From positions 1 to 49,076 of the forward strand of contig CABSIM010000018.1 in the NCBI GenBank assembly GCA_902477765.1: a DNA stretch of 49,076 nucleotides. The letters are read 5' to 3'. The notes under the pieces are model-generated. The model worked only from the letters and a program-made list of their open reading frames with translations, was not told the DNA's origin and did no database searches. The translations under genes and the position numbers were made by a program. Below are positions 42,545-49,076 of the stretch, one piece after another. Each line of letters begins with the position of its first letter. The first letter of the stretch is position 1. Origin of the DNA: an uncultured Clostridiaceae bacterium (GTDB lineage: Bacteria > Bacillota > Clostridia > Lachnospirales > Lachnospiraceae).

Positions 42545-44401
42545 TCAGCCTGCCGGTGACAGCGCTCCTGTGCCTGCCGCCGAGGCCGGACCATCCGGTA
42601 TGGTCTGCGGTATATTGACCGCATCTCCGGGCCCTGCCCCGTCTGCCGGTGCTGCCGTTCCATCAGAAGGAAGAATATTGCTTCCGGGTGCCTCGCTGGG
42701 ACGGATCTCCTCCTGGCTTCCTGCATTGGATCCGGGACCTTCCGGAGCAGCCGTAGGTTCTTCTGCTTCACTGCTCTGTCCCGGAGCATCTGTGCTGCCC
42801 GCCGGAGAATCCGGTGTCTGCGTTTCTGCCTGACTGCTCTCGCTGGCTGATGTGCTCTCTCCTTCTGTGGTCAGCACGCTTCCGGAAGTATTCCGTCTGA
42901 TGGTGGCCGGTTTTCCGTTATAGGTACTGTTGTGAAGGAAGCTGTCTTCCACCACGACGCCGTCCTTGGTCTTCACCAGATTGGTTACCCATCTGCTTCC
43001 CGGAGTAGCCTCTTTCACCACGACTTCCACTCCCGGCTCCAGTGTGGGATCTTCCTCATATGTGGGTTCCGGCGGATCCAGAACCTGCACCTTTTCCGAC
43101 TTCATTGACAAGGTTACGCCTTCTTCCAGAATCGGCGAACCATAAATGGAAATCGTCAGTTTGTTGTTGGAAAAGCTGGTTTTGATTCCCACGGCTGTCT
43201 TGGAATTATTGACAAACTTCATATCCGCGCTGCCATAGCTGATCATCGCGTCTTCACCCGGCGTCACATACGTGGGTTCATAACTGTGTGCATGACGTTC
43301 CGTGGTCTTTAATCCTGAAAATACAACTGCATTATACAGTGTGGAAGATACCTGGCAGACACCGCCGCCCGGTTCCTCAATAAGAACTCCGTTCAGGTAT
43401 GCGCCGGCCGGTTTATAACCTTTGGCCGTCGTTCTTTCTCCGGTGGCCTCATTCATGGAAAACTCTTCTCCCGGCTGAACAATGATGCCGTTCAGCGCTT
43501 CGGATGCCAGACGGATGTTTTCATTTCTGTCCTTATTGGATGTGGTGGTTGTGGTAAAGGTTCCGATCCGCTGGAAACTTGCCTTGGCTTCTTCTTTTGT
43601 AATCTCCGGCTCAACCACGTTGGCAGAGGCCTCGATGACCTTGGTGTATTCACCAGCTTCCAGCGCTGCGGTTATGTCTGCAGTCAGCTGATCTCTGTCG
43701 ATTTCAATCCCGTTTTCTCCATCAGAGAATACAAATTCTCCGGAAGATTTATCATAGGAAGATATGGAGCCGTTCTTGGGGCTCACATCCCAGGCATCGG
43801 CAATCAGATCCACCTGTTTCCCGATTTCTTCTTCCAGTCCCTCTGCGTCAAAAGTATAATCCTTGGACTCTTTTTCGGAAAAGGCCAGCTCCAGAACTTC
43901 ATCCACCCGGCCTTCCAGAAGGTCTTCCACGTCCATGGTCTGACCGTCATAGGTAACCTGCATCCCCCAGCCGATGGATTCCAGAACCTTCTCTCTGGCT
44001 TCTGTCTTGGTAAGTCCGTTGATGGACACTCCGTTTACCGTCACCTCTGCCGTAAGCTCTGTCTCCGGCTCCTGAGTCTCTTCACCGGTTTCCCCGCTTT
44101 TTCCGCTGCGGGCACAGCTTCCGAATCCCACTGCGGCACAGATCAGCACAATGACGATTCCGATGGCAATCAGCAGAATCTTTGCAAGATCCGGCCTCTG
44201 GCGTCTTCTCCTGTTTCTGTATCTGGAGCCTGTCGATCTGGACGTTTTCTGCCCGGCGCTGCTCCCTCTGTTTCTGGCATTCTGAACCGCCAGAATACGG
44301 TCTGCGCTGGACTGGCGGCCGGACGTACTTCTGGACGCCGTCTGTCTCCCGGTCTGGCGCGATGTTCCTTTCGTACTCCTGCGATTGTTTATCTCACTCA
44401 T
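42545..44401 (-). CDS. Membrane-anchored VanW/PG-binding protein with disordered tails
   Basis: 618 residues. A 75-residue Arg/Ser/Thr-rich cytoplasmic tail leads to one membrane segment (about 78-100). A peptidoglycan-binding domain of the type seen in Erf/VanW proteins follows (about 115-285), then a VanW domain (about 290-425). The VanW domain has GEEFSMNEATGERT and the hallmark GGGVCQVSSTLYNAVV. A G5-like stretch spans about 440-510, and the last 110 residues are Ser/Pro/Ala/Glu disordered. VanW's exact activity is unknown but it sits in glycopeptide-resistance and wall loci. The ATG at 44401 has AGGG eight bases upstream; a GTG nine bases earlier is also possible. Confidence 0.9.
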   Translation of the reverse strand: MSEINNRRSTKGTSRQTGRQTASRSTSGRQSSADRILAVQNARNRGSSAGQKTSRSTGSRYRNRRRRQRPDLAKILLIAIGIVIVLICAAVGFGSCARSGKSGETGEETQEPETELTAEVTVNGVSINGLTKTEAREKVLESIGWGMQVTYDGQTMDVEDLLEGRVDEVLELAFSEKESKDYTFDAEGLEEEIGKQVDLIADAWDVSPKNGSISSYDKSSGEFVFSDGENGIEIDRDQLTADITAALEAGEYTKVIEASANVVEPEITKEEAKASFQRIGTFTTTTTSNKDRNENIRLASEALNGIIVQPGEEFSMNEATGERTTAKGYKPAGAYLNGVLIEEPGGGVCQVSSTLYNAVVFSGLKTTERHAHSYEPTYVTPGEDAMISYGSADMKFVNNSKTAVGIKTSFSNNKLTISIYGSPILEEGVTLSMKSEKVQVLDPPEPTYEEDPTLEPGVEVVVKEATPGSRWVTNLVKTKDGVVVEDSFLHNSTYNGKPATIRRNTSGSVLTTEGESTSASESSQAETQTPDSPAGSTDAPGQSSEAEEPTAAPEGPGSNAGSQEEIRPSEAPGSNILPSDGTAAPADGAGPGDAVNIPQTIPDGPASAAGTGALSPAG

Positions 44402-44445
44402 ATATTTCACCCTGCATTACATGATATTGTGGCATTAACGAAAAT

Positions 44446-44454
44446 AGTATAGCA
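44446..44454 (-). promoter_or_regulatory. Extended -10 promoter of the VanW-domain gene
   Basis: Minus strand TGCTATACT (44446-44454). No good -35 is seen at 16-18 bases, as is common with an extended -10. Confidence 0.5.
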
Positions 44455-44597
44455 CAAATTGTGGAAAATGGTATAACATATTTCTTAATTTTTTCCGGCT
44501 TTCGTAAGGATTCTTTCATCCCTATAAAAAATGTGGTAAACTGAATGGCAGGTGCATGCAAAAATTATTCATATTGCCGTAAGAAAGAAGGATTCTG

Positions 44598-45449
44598 ATG
44601 AAACTGATTGATTTACATGTGCATTCAACCGCTTCCGACGGCTCTTTTTCTCCATCTGCACTTGTGGATGAAGCCGAAAAAAAAGGGCTTTCCGCCATAG
44701 CCCTCACGGATCATGACACCACATCCGGTGTGGCGGAAGCACTCAGCGCCGCTGAAGACAGATCACTGGAAGTGATTCCCGGAATCGAACTGTCCTGTGA
44801 CTGGTCGGGCAAGGAAATCCATATCCTGGGATATTTTCTGGAATATGACAATACAGAACTTCTGAATTTTCTATCAGAAGCCCGGAACCGCCGTGCCGGA
44901 CGAAATGAAGAAATGCTGGCTGCTTTTCAAAAAGACGGATTTCCTCTGACCATGGACGACCTGACTGCCGGAAATCCCGGCACCGTCATAACCCGGGCTC
45001 ATTTTGCGCGGGCGCTTCTGAAACATGGCTGCGTTTCTTCCGTGGAGCAGGCTTTCCGCCGGTATCTGTCACCGGGATGTCCCTACTACAGGAAAAAAGA
45101 GGAGGTGACTCCCGCCCGGGCTCTGGAAATTCTCAGGAAAGCCGGAGCATTTCCGGTACTGGCTCACCCCTGTCAGTACCGGTTCGGATGGGAAAAAACA
45201 GAGGAGCTTGTGGCCTGTCTGAAATCCCTGGGCATGAAAGGTCTGGAATGTTTCCATTCTTCCAATCATGCCATGGAAAGTGCCCGTCTGTGTGAAATTG
45301 CAGACCGTATGGGACTGTGTCCCACCGGAGGATCTGATTTCCACGGTGCCGCAAAGCCGGATATTTCTCTGGGTAGCGGGCGCGGCAACCTGAAGATCCC
45401 CGCATATTATCTGGATTCCATCCGTCTCGCCATGTTTCTGGGACTGTAA
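44598..45449 (+). CDS. PHP-domain phosphoesterase (RNase AM/YciV-like)
   Basis: 283 residues, a stand-alone PHP metal hydrolase. The metal ligands are visible: DLHVHST (His7, His9), TDHDT, PGIELS, HILGYF, LAHPC and GGSDFHG. In enterobacteria the homologue removes 5'-nucleotides from 3',5'-bisphosphates and trims RNA 5' ends. That function is transferred by family only. The gene is single, plus strand. GAAAGAAGGA provides the RBS, and a -10 TAAACT (44537-44542) lies upstream with a weak -35. It converges on the Met8-like gene. Confidence 0.9.
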   Translation: MKLIDLHVHSTASDGSFSPSALVDEAEKKGLSAIALTDHDTTSGVAEALSAAEDRSLEVIPGIELSCDWSGKEIHILGYFLEYDNTELLNFLSEARNRRAGRNEEMLAAFQKDGFPLTMDDLTAGNPGTVITRAHFARALLKHGCVSSVEQAFRRYLSPGCPYYRKKEEVTPARALEILRKAGAFPVLAHPCQYRFGWEKTEELVACLKSLGMKGLECFHSSNHAMESARLCEIADRMGLCPTGGSDFHGAAKPDISLGSGRGNLKIPAYYLDSIRLAMFLGL

Positions 45450-45470
45450 ATTCTTCCGGTATGTACTTCT

Positions 45471-45489
45471 CCGGGGCCTGCAGCCCCGG
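45471..45489. terminator. G/C hairpin between converging genes
   Basis: CCGGGGC and GCCCCGG with a 5-base loop, in the 78-bp gap between the PHP and Met8-like genes. It has no real T tract, so terminator function is uncertain. Confidence 0.4.
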
Positions 45490-45527
45490 CACACTTTCCG
45501 GAAAGTCTGAAAAACCGCAGGTTCCTC

Positions 45528-45998
45528 TCAGAATGTCTCTTCTTCCAGAATTTTTCTCACTGCAGCCGACAGACGTGCCGCCTGTGTATGGCTGGTGCCT
45601 GAAGCTGTGATTCCGGCCACCAGATCTCCTTTCCTGGCAAGTCCCGGAAAATAGAAGTCACAGTTTTCCTTTCTGGAGGCATCATTGACAGGAATGTTTC
45701 TCTTCCTGCAGTCCTGGACAATCTTCTCATTGACCTGGCGGGTTGCAGCCGCCAGCACGAAAAAGGGGACTGTGTCCCCTGCCGTCAGGTCTTCTGTCTC
45801 ATACTCTTTCCTGTCCCAGGCAACCGTCCCCTCTTCTGCACGGCGCTGCAGTTCCGGACAAAGCCCGGGGGCGATTACCCGGACCCGGCAGCCGAAATCC
45901 AGAAGTCCTGCAATTCTCCTGGCCGCAACAGTGCCTCCTCCTGCCACCAGAACAGTCTTTCCGTTCAGGTCAATGAAAATCGGAAAATATGCCATCAT
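45528..45998 (-). CDS. Precorrin-2 dehydrogenase / sirohydrochlorin ferrochelatase (Met8-like)
   Basis: 156 residues. The NAD-binding start FIDLNGKTVLVAGGGTVAARRI and the catalytic-Asp motif VNDASRKENCDFYFPG match the N-terminal half of siroheme synthase. The helical tail (GTSHTQAARLSAAVRKILEE) matches the dimerisation part. It is short (Met8 and CysG-N are about 200-220), so it probably only oxidises precorrin-2. The uroporphyrinogen methyltransferase partner is not in this window. Its ATG overlaps the stop of the P1 peptidase gene by four bases. Confidence 0.85.
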   Translation of the reverse strand: MMAYFPIFIDLNGKTVLVAGGGTVAARRIAGLLDFGCRVRVIAPGLCPELQRRAEEGTVAWDRKEYETEDLTAGDTVPFFVLAAATRQVNEKIVQDCRKRNIPVNDASRKENCDFYFPGLARKGDLVAGITASGTSHTQAARLSAAVRKILEEETF

Positions 45999-47071
45999 TC
46001 CACCCCCGGAACTGCTTTTCCCGGAAGATCTTTCAGATACAGATCCGTAAGGCAGTATCTTGTGTGTCCCTGATATCCGGTCACGGTCTCTGCCATGGCC
46101 AGGGAATTGAGGATGGCCTCTTCCGTGGCCTCTGCCACTGCTTCAAATGCATCATTCAGTTTTTCCTCACAGATCTGATGAACTGTCCGGAACAGCTCCG
46201 CATCATTCATATCCACCCGGTTTGCCGTGGTAAATCCCAGCATGATGTCACCGCTTCCATGCCCCATGTAGGAACCGCAGCGGGACAGCCCCACTCCGGC
46301 TCTCCGGATCAGGCGCTTCAGCTGTCTGTCACTGACCGGCAGATCCGTGGCAACCACCATCATGATGGAACCCTCATCTTTTTTTGCCTCTTCCGTACGT
46401 CTTATCAGCAGATCTCCCATGGGCTTTCCGTTCAGTACGAAATTTCTGGTACTTCCGAAATTGGACTGTACCAGTACTCCCACCGTATACGCGCTGTCTC
46501 CCACCCGGACTATCCGGGAGGCAGAGCCGATTCCGCCTTTCATGCCAAAGCAGACAGTACCCTTTCCTGCTCCCACATCGCCTTCGGCAAATTCCACGGA
46601 TGCGCTGTGAATGGCTTCATATACCTCTTTTTTTCCGATAATCCTCTCCTGAATATCATTGAGTTCCGAATCATTGCATTCTCCCACCACAGGATTCAGG
46701 GATCGGACTGTGACGCCTTCTTTCAGGCTTCTCTCCACCATATAATCCACAATGGCGTCATGAACCAGCCCCACATTCAGTGTATTGGTCAGAGCAATGG
46801 GAGTTTCCAGTGTCCCCAGTTCCTCAATCTGAGGGATCCCGGCAGTTTTTCCGAATCCGTTATGTACGAATGCCGCCGCCGTCAGTTTCCGGACAAAAGG
46901 GTTGTCCTGGCAGGGCATGATCACCGTGACTCCGGTTCTGTGTCCTGCGTTGTCTGCCGTCCAGTGTCCCACAGTCACTCCCGGCACGTCCGTAATTCTG
47001 TTTCCCTGTCCTGTTTCGTGTCTTCCAATTATGATGCCGTATTCACGGATTCTTTTTTTCGGATTTTCCAT
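45995..47071 (-). CDS. P1-family (DmpA/BapA-like) aminopeptidase
   Basis: 358 residues, a self-cleaving Ntn-type L-aminopeptidase/D-esterase. The N-terminal block ITDVPGVTVGHWT and the mid-block NTLNVGLVHDAIV are typical. The self-cleavage and nucleophile site is Gly-Ser in EGSIMMVVATD, which precedes GSGDIMLGFTTANRV. The ATG at 47071 (MENPKKRIRE) has GGGAGG five bases upstream. A 17-codon extension from 47122 is possible but lacks an RBS. It is co-translated with the Met8-like gene, with which no functional link is known. Confidence 0.9.
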   Translation of the reverse strand: MENPKKRIREYGIIIGRHETGQGNRITDVPGVTVGHWTADNAGHRTGVTVIMPCQDNPFVRKLTAAAFVHNGFGKTAGIPQIEELGTLETPIALTNTLNVGLVHDAIVDYMVERSLKEGVTVRSLNPVVGECNDSELNDIQERIIGKKEVYEAIHSASVEFAEGDVGAGKGTVCFGMKGGIGSASRIVRVGDSAYTVGVLVQSNFGSTRNFVLNGKPMGDLLIRRTEEAKKDEGSIMMVVATDLPVSDRQLKRLIRRAGVGLSRCGSYMGHGSGDIMLGFTTANRVDMNDAELFRTVHQICEEKLNDAFEAVAEATEEAILNSLAMAETVTGYQGHTRYCLTDLYLKDLPGKAVPGVE

Positions 47072-47107
47072 TGTCTCCTCCCTGTCTTTTCCCCGTTCCT
47101 GTCTATT

Positions 47108-47135
47108 TTCATAAAACCGCATCAGGGATTGTTAA
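47108..47135 (-). promoter_or_regulatory. Possible promoter of the P1 peptidase operon
   Basis: Minus strand: -35 TTAACA (47130-47135), 16 bases, -10 TATGAA (47108-47113). Its position fits a start near 47101, about 30 bases before the ATG. It is a moderate match only. Confidence 0.4.
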
Positions 47136-47155
47136 ATTTTTATCTATTTCATCCA

Positions 47156-47184
47156 TTGATTTTTTTCTTCTCCTCTGATACAAT
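47156..47184 (+). promoter_or_regulatory. Promoter of the HPr-like gene
   Basis: -35 TTGATT (47156-47161), 17 bases, -10 TACAAT (47179-47184). The start is expected near 47191. Confidence 0.7.
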
Positions 47185-47189
47185 TCATA

Positions 47190-47207
47190 TCGTTAAATAA
47201 TTAACAA
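47190..47207 (+). promoter_or_regulatory. Rex-type operator overlapping the transcription start
   Basis: TCGTTAA-ATAA-TTAACAA differs by one base from the clostridial Rex consensus TTGTTAA-N4-TTAACAA. It starts six bases after the -10, where a bound repressor would block initiation. Rex senses the NADH/NAD ratio. Confidence 0.6.
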
Positions 47208-47232
47208 CAGATCACCAAAAGGAGTGAAGTTA

Positions 47233-47475
47233 ATGAAACTGAAACTTACAAATATTTCTGATCTTGATCGTTTTTTCAATGTCATCAATCAGTGCAGCGG
47301 TGACGTGGAACTGGCACTTCCGGAAGGCGGCTCCATAAACCTGAAATCCAAACTGTCCCAGTATGTATCCCTGGCCACGGTATTTTCCGGAGGAAAGATC
47401 AGGGAACTGAATCTCACAACCCATAATCCCGCAGATTCCGAAAAGCTGATCCACTTCATGTTTCAGGGCTGCTGA
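47233..47475 (+). CDS. Small HPr-like protein
   Basis: 80 residues. The length and the pattern of the last 50 residues (VELALPEGGSINLKSKLSQYVSLATV, ending PADSEKLIHFM) follow the beta-alpha fold of HPr. The active-site His and regulatory Ser motifs of PTS HPr are not evident: the N-terminal loop reads INQCSGDVE. It is therefore probably not a phosphocarrier. AAGGAG lies eight bases before the ATG; a GTG three codons upstream is inside the RBS region. The last 20 bases overlap the end of the AlaX-like gene on the other strand. Expression is probably redox-controlled by Rex. Confidence 0.75.
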   Translation: MKLKLTNISDLDRFFNVINQCSGDVELALPEGGSINLKSKLSQYVSLATVFSGGKIRELNLTTHNPADSEKLIHFMFQGC

Positions 47476-48625
47476 ACCCCTTTTCCTTTAATACCGCGCG
47501 GAGAACCTGCTCCTGTGTGAAAAAGGTTCCCTGCGCCATCTGTGCGCTTCCGCCGCCCCGGCCGTTCAGAAGTCCGTTCAGTTCTTTTGAGCATATTCTC
47601 ATATCATCCGTACGGCTTCCCAGTACATAAAAATATCCGTCATTGCGGCCTGACAGGCCGAGCACGGTGGTTCCCTTCTTCTCTTCCAGCATCCGGTTCA
47701 CCATCTGTCTCAGCGGCACGGCCTCAAAGTCCGGCTCAACAAAGAAAACCGCTCCGTCTGTCTCCTGCATGGCTGAAACCTTCAGTTCCACCAGCTGCCG
47801 GCAGAGTTCCCCTGAGCGAACCTGTGCCTGTACCAGATCTTCTTTCATTTTTTCCACGGCGGCGCCGATCTGTTCCGGCTTTGCAGACAGCAGCACCGAC
47901 ACTTTCTGTATCTCTTCCCTTTTCCTTTCATAGTCCTCCAGTGCCTTTTTTCCGCACCGCAGGGTGATTCTCACTCCGCCTTTATAATGCATCATGGAAG
48001 TGAATTTCACGATACCGATCTCTCCGGTATATTTCACATGGGTTCCGCAGCAGGCACAGATATCTCCTCCCGGTATCGTCACAATGCGGATCTGACCGGA
48101 AAGTTCTTTCTTGCTTCTGTAATCCAGTTTCTTCAGTTCCTCCCCGGAAGGGAATTCCGCCAGAATTTCTCTGTTTTCATAAATGATTCCATTGGCCTCT
48201 TCCTCGATGTCCTTCAGATCTTCCCATGTGAGAAGTCCGTTAAAGTCAATGGTTATCTCGTCTGTTCCCATATGGAATCCCACGTTGTCATATCCGAAAT
48301 GCCTGTGGATCAGTCCGGAGACCAGATGTTCCCCGGAATGCCCCTGCATGTGGCCGAAGCGCCGGTCCCAGTCAATCACTCCGGTCACGGTCTCCCCCTC
48401 CGGAAGAGGCCCGTCCGTAAAATGAATGATCCTGCCGTCTTTCTCGTGGACGTCCGTCACCTTTGCGTCTCCCAGCATGCCGGTATCCGCAGGCTGACCG
48501 CCGCCTTCCGGATAAAAGGCGGTTTCATCCAGTACCACTTCCCAGCCCTTTTTCCCCTGTCTGCATTCCTCTACCCTGGCTGTAAATTCCCTGATATATG
48601 GGGAATCATAATATCGTTTCATCAT
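47456..48625 (-). CDS. AlaX-like alanyl-tRNA editing hydrolase with a DHHA1 domain
   Basis: 389 residues. It looks like the editing half of alanyl-tRNA synthetase. There is a beta-barrel start (DETAFYPEGGGQPADTG), then the threonyl/alanyl-tRNA editing domain with zinc ligands His in HSGEHLVSG and Cys/His in CCGTH. A coiled coil lies near 245-290 and a DHHA1 domain (NGRGGGSAQMAQG) at the end. Such free-standing proteins hydrolyse mischarged Ser- or Gly-tRNA(Ala). The ATG at 48625 has AAGGAG nine bases upstream. An upstream ATG at 48691 falls inside the promoter. Confidence 0.9.
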   Translation of the reverse strand: MMKRYYDSPYIREFTARVEECRQGKKGWEVVLDETAFYPEGGGQPADTGMLGDAKVTDVHEKDGRIIHFTDGPLPEGETVTGVIDWDRRFGHMQGHSGEHLVSGLIHRHFGYDNVGFHMGTDEITIDFNGLLTWEDLKDIEEEANGIIYENREILAEFPSGEELKKLDYRSKKELSGQIRIVTIPGGDICACCGTHVKYTGEIGIVKFTSMMHYKGGVRITLRCGKKALEDYERKREEIQKVSVLLSAKPEQIGAAVEKMKEDLVQAQVRSGELCRQLVELKVSAMQETDGAVFFVEPDFEAVPLRQMVNRMLEEKKGTTVLGLSGRNDGYFYVLGSRTDDMRICSKELNGLLNGRGGGSAQMAQGTFFTQEQVLRAVLKEKGFSSPET

Positions 48626-48662
48626 ATGGAAATACTCCTTTGCCTCTTTCACTCTGTTCCTC

Positions 48663-48691
48663 AGTATAGCATTTTTCCGCCTGAGATACAA
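48663..48691 (-). promoter_or_regulatory. Promoter of the AlaX-like gene
   Basis: Minus strand: -35 TTGTAT (48686-48691), 17 bases, extended -10 TGCTATACT (-10 at 48663-48668). The start is near 48656, about 30 bases before the ATG. Confidence 0.8.
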
Positions 48692-48731
48692 TCACCGAAA
48701 AGTCTCCGGAAAAAAGTTCACGAAACTGTCA

Positions 48732-48758
48732 ACTATGACAAGCAGACCGTCATATGAT
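48732..48758 (+). promoter_or_regulatory. Possible sporulation sigma (SigE/SigK-like) promoter of the Cys-rich gene
   Basis: -10-like CATATGAT (48751-48758), matching CATANNNT, with AC 17 bases upstream (48732-48733). No SigA promoter of quality is seen. These short consensus sequences give a real chance of a false match. Confidence 0.3.
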
Positions 48759-48793
48759 GGAGTGTAATCAAAAAGCCTTTGGAGGATATGAAC

Positions 48794-49048
48794 ATGAGTG
48801 ATTTAGCTGCTACAAACTGTGGATGCGGGTGTGAGACAGCAAACAACGGATGCGGCGGATGCAATATCATCTGGCTCATTCTGATTCTCTGCTGCTGCTG
48901 TGGCGGAGGAAGCTGGGGACATAATGGCTGCAATAACGGATGCGGATGTGGATGCGGTTCCGGATTTGACAGCTGCATCTGGATCATTCTTCTTCTTTGC
49001 TGCTGCGGCGGCGGATGGGGCGGAAACGGCGGCGGCTTCTGCTGCTGA
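48794..49048 (+). CDS. Cysteine/glycine-rich two-segment miniprotein
   Basis: 84 residues, of which 19 are Cys and even more are Gly. It is built of two similar units. Each is a hydrophilic Gly/Cys/Asn stretch, then a short hydrophobic segment (NIIWLILIL, later SCIWIILLL), then a Cys cluster (CCCCGGG, later CCCGGGW). The ATG at 48794 has GGAGG eight bases upstream; an ATG two codons earlier is too close to it. Proteins of this style in Lachnospiraceae are often labelled chorion-like high-cysteine proteins and recall small spore-coat proteins. No function is established. The frame is complete, with its stop 28 bases before the window end. Confidence 0.75.
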   Translation: MSDLAATNCGCGCETANNGCGGCNIIWLILILCCCCGGGSWGHNGCNNGCGCGCGSGFDSCIWIILLLCCCGGGWGGNGGGFCC

Positions 49049-49076
49049 TGTTCCTGATGATTCGGGCGGGAATATA

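Noticed and set aside
1..49076. CRISPR arrays, tRNA or rRNA genes, insertion sequences, phage or defence islands
   Set aside because: No repeat-spacer arrays, cloverleaf-forming stretches, transposases, integrases or phage genes were seen on either strand.

Overview
The window looks like a chromosomal segment of an anaerobic Firmicute of the class Clostridia, most likely Lachnospiraceae. The evidence is pyruvate:ferredoxin oxidoreductase, formate-tetrahydrofolate ligase, a meso-DAP type MurE, a PopT-type (DUF368) carrier, low-GC-style promoters (TTGACA-17-TATAAT) and strong AGGAGG ribosome binding sites at roughly 50% GC. No rRNA, tRNA, insertion sequence, prophage or CRISPR array was seen. 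The family-level placement is inference.

Layout. 1-10.5 kb (minus strand): ftsK/spoIIIE - fhs - murE - murF - priA. One consensus promoter upstream of ftsK drives this group, and priA runs off the left edge. Upstream lie a TepA/ClpP-like protease and a four-SH3 NlpC/P60 hydrolase, separated by a hairpin that buries the tepA ribosome binding site. 12.2-12.5 kb: a divergent control region that appears to hold a small promoter-terminator RNA unit back to back with a LysR gene. 13.5-19.4 kb (minus): an M19 dipeptidase, then an SLH protein - HlyD adaptor - ABC ATPase - MacB-like permease operon. 19.7-23.5 kb (minus): metY - cardiolipin synthase - patatin. 23.8-27.4 kb (plus): DUF362 ferredoxin protein - PopT carrier, then a PurF-like protein whose glutaminase site is destroyed. 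27.6-31.8 kb (minus): a zinc-ribbon protein and a YtrA-type GntR - ABC ATPase - permease operon with a recognisable operator.

32.0-38.5 kb is the most interesting block. A four-gene minus-strand operon (HtrA-like protease without PDZ - VTC domain protein - DUF4956 membrane protein - beta-helix lipoprotein) is divergent from an OmpR-type response regulator and histidine kinase. The shared promoter region carries arrays of TTTAAG-like direct repeats. This resembles the architecture of streptococcal CiaRH/HtrA control, applied here to an envelope module of unknown function.

38.6-49.0 kb: PFOR with a nested-inverted-repeat leader, a VanW/PG-binding membrane protein, a PHP phosphoesterase, a P1 peptidase plus Met8-like siroheme dehydrogenase pair, an HPr-like small protein behind a Rex-type operator, an AlaX-like editing protein, and a cysteine/glycine-rich two-segment miniprotein at the right edge. 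The themes are cell-envelope synthesis and stress, redox metabolism and possibly sporulation.
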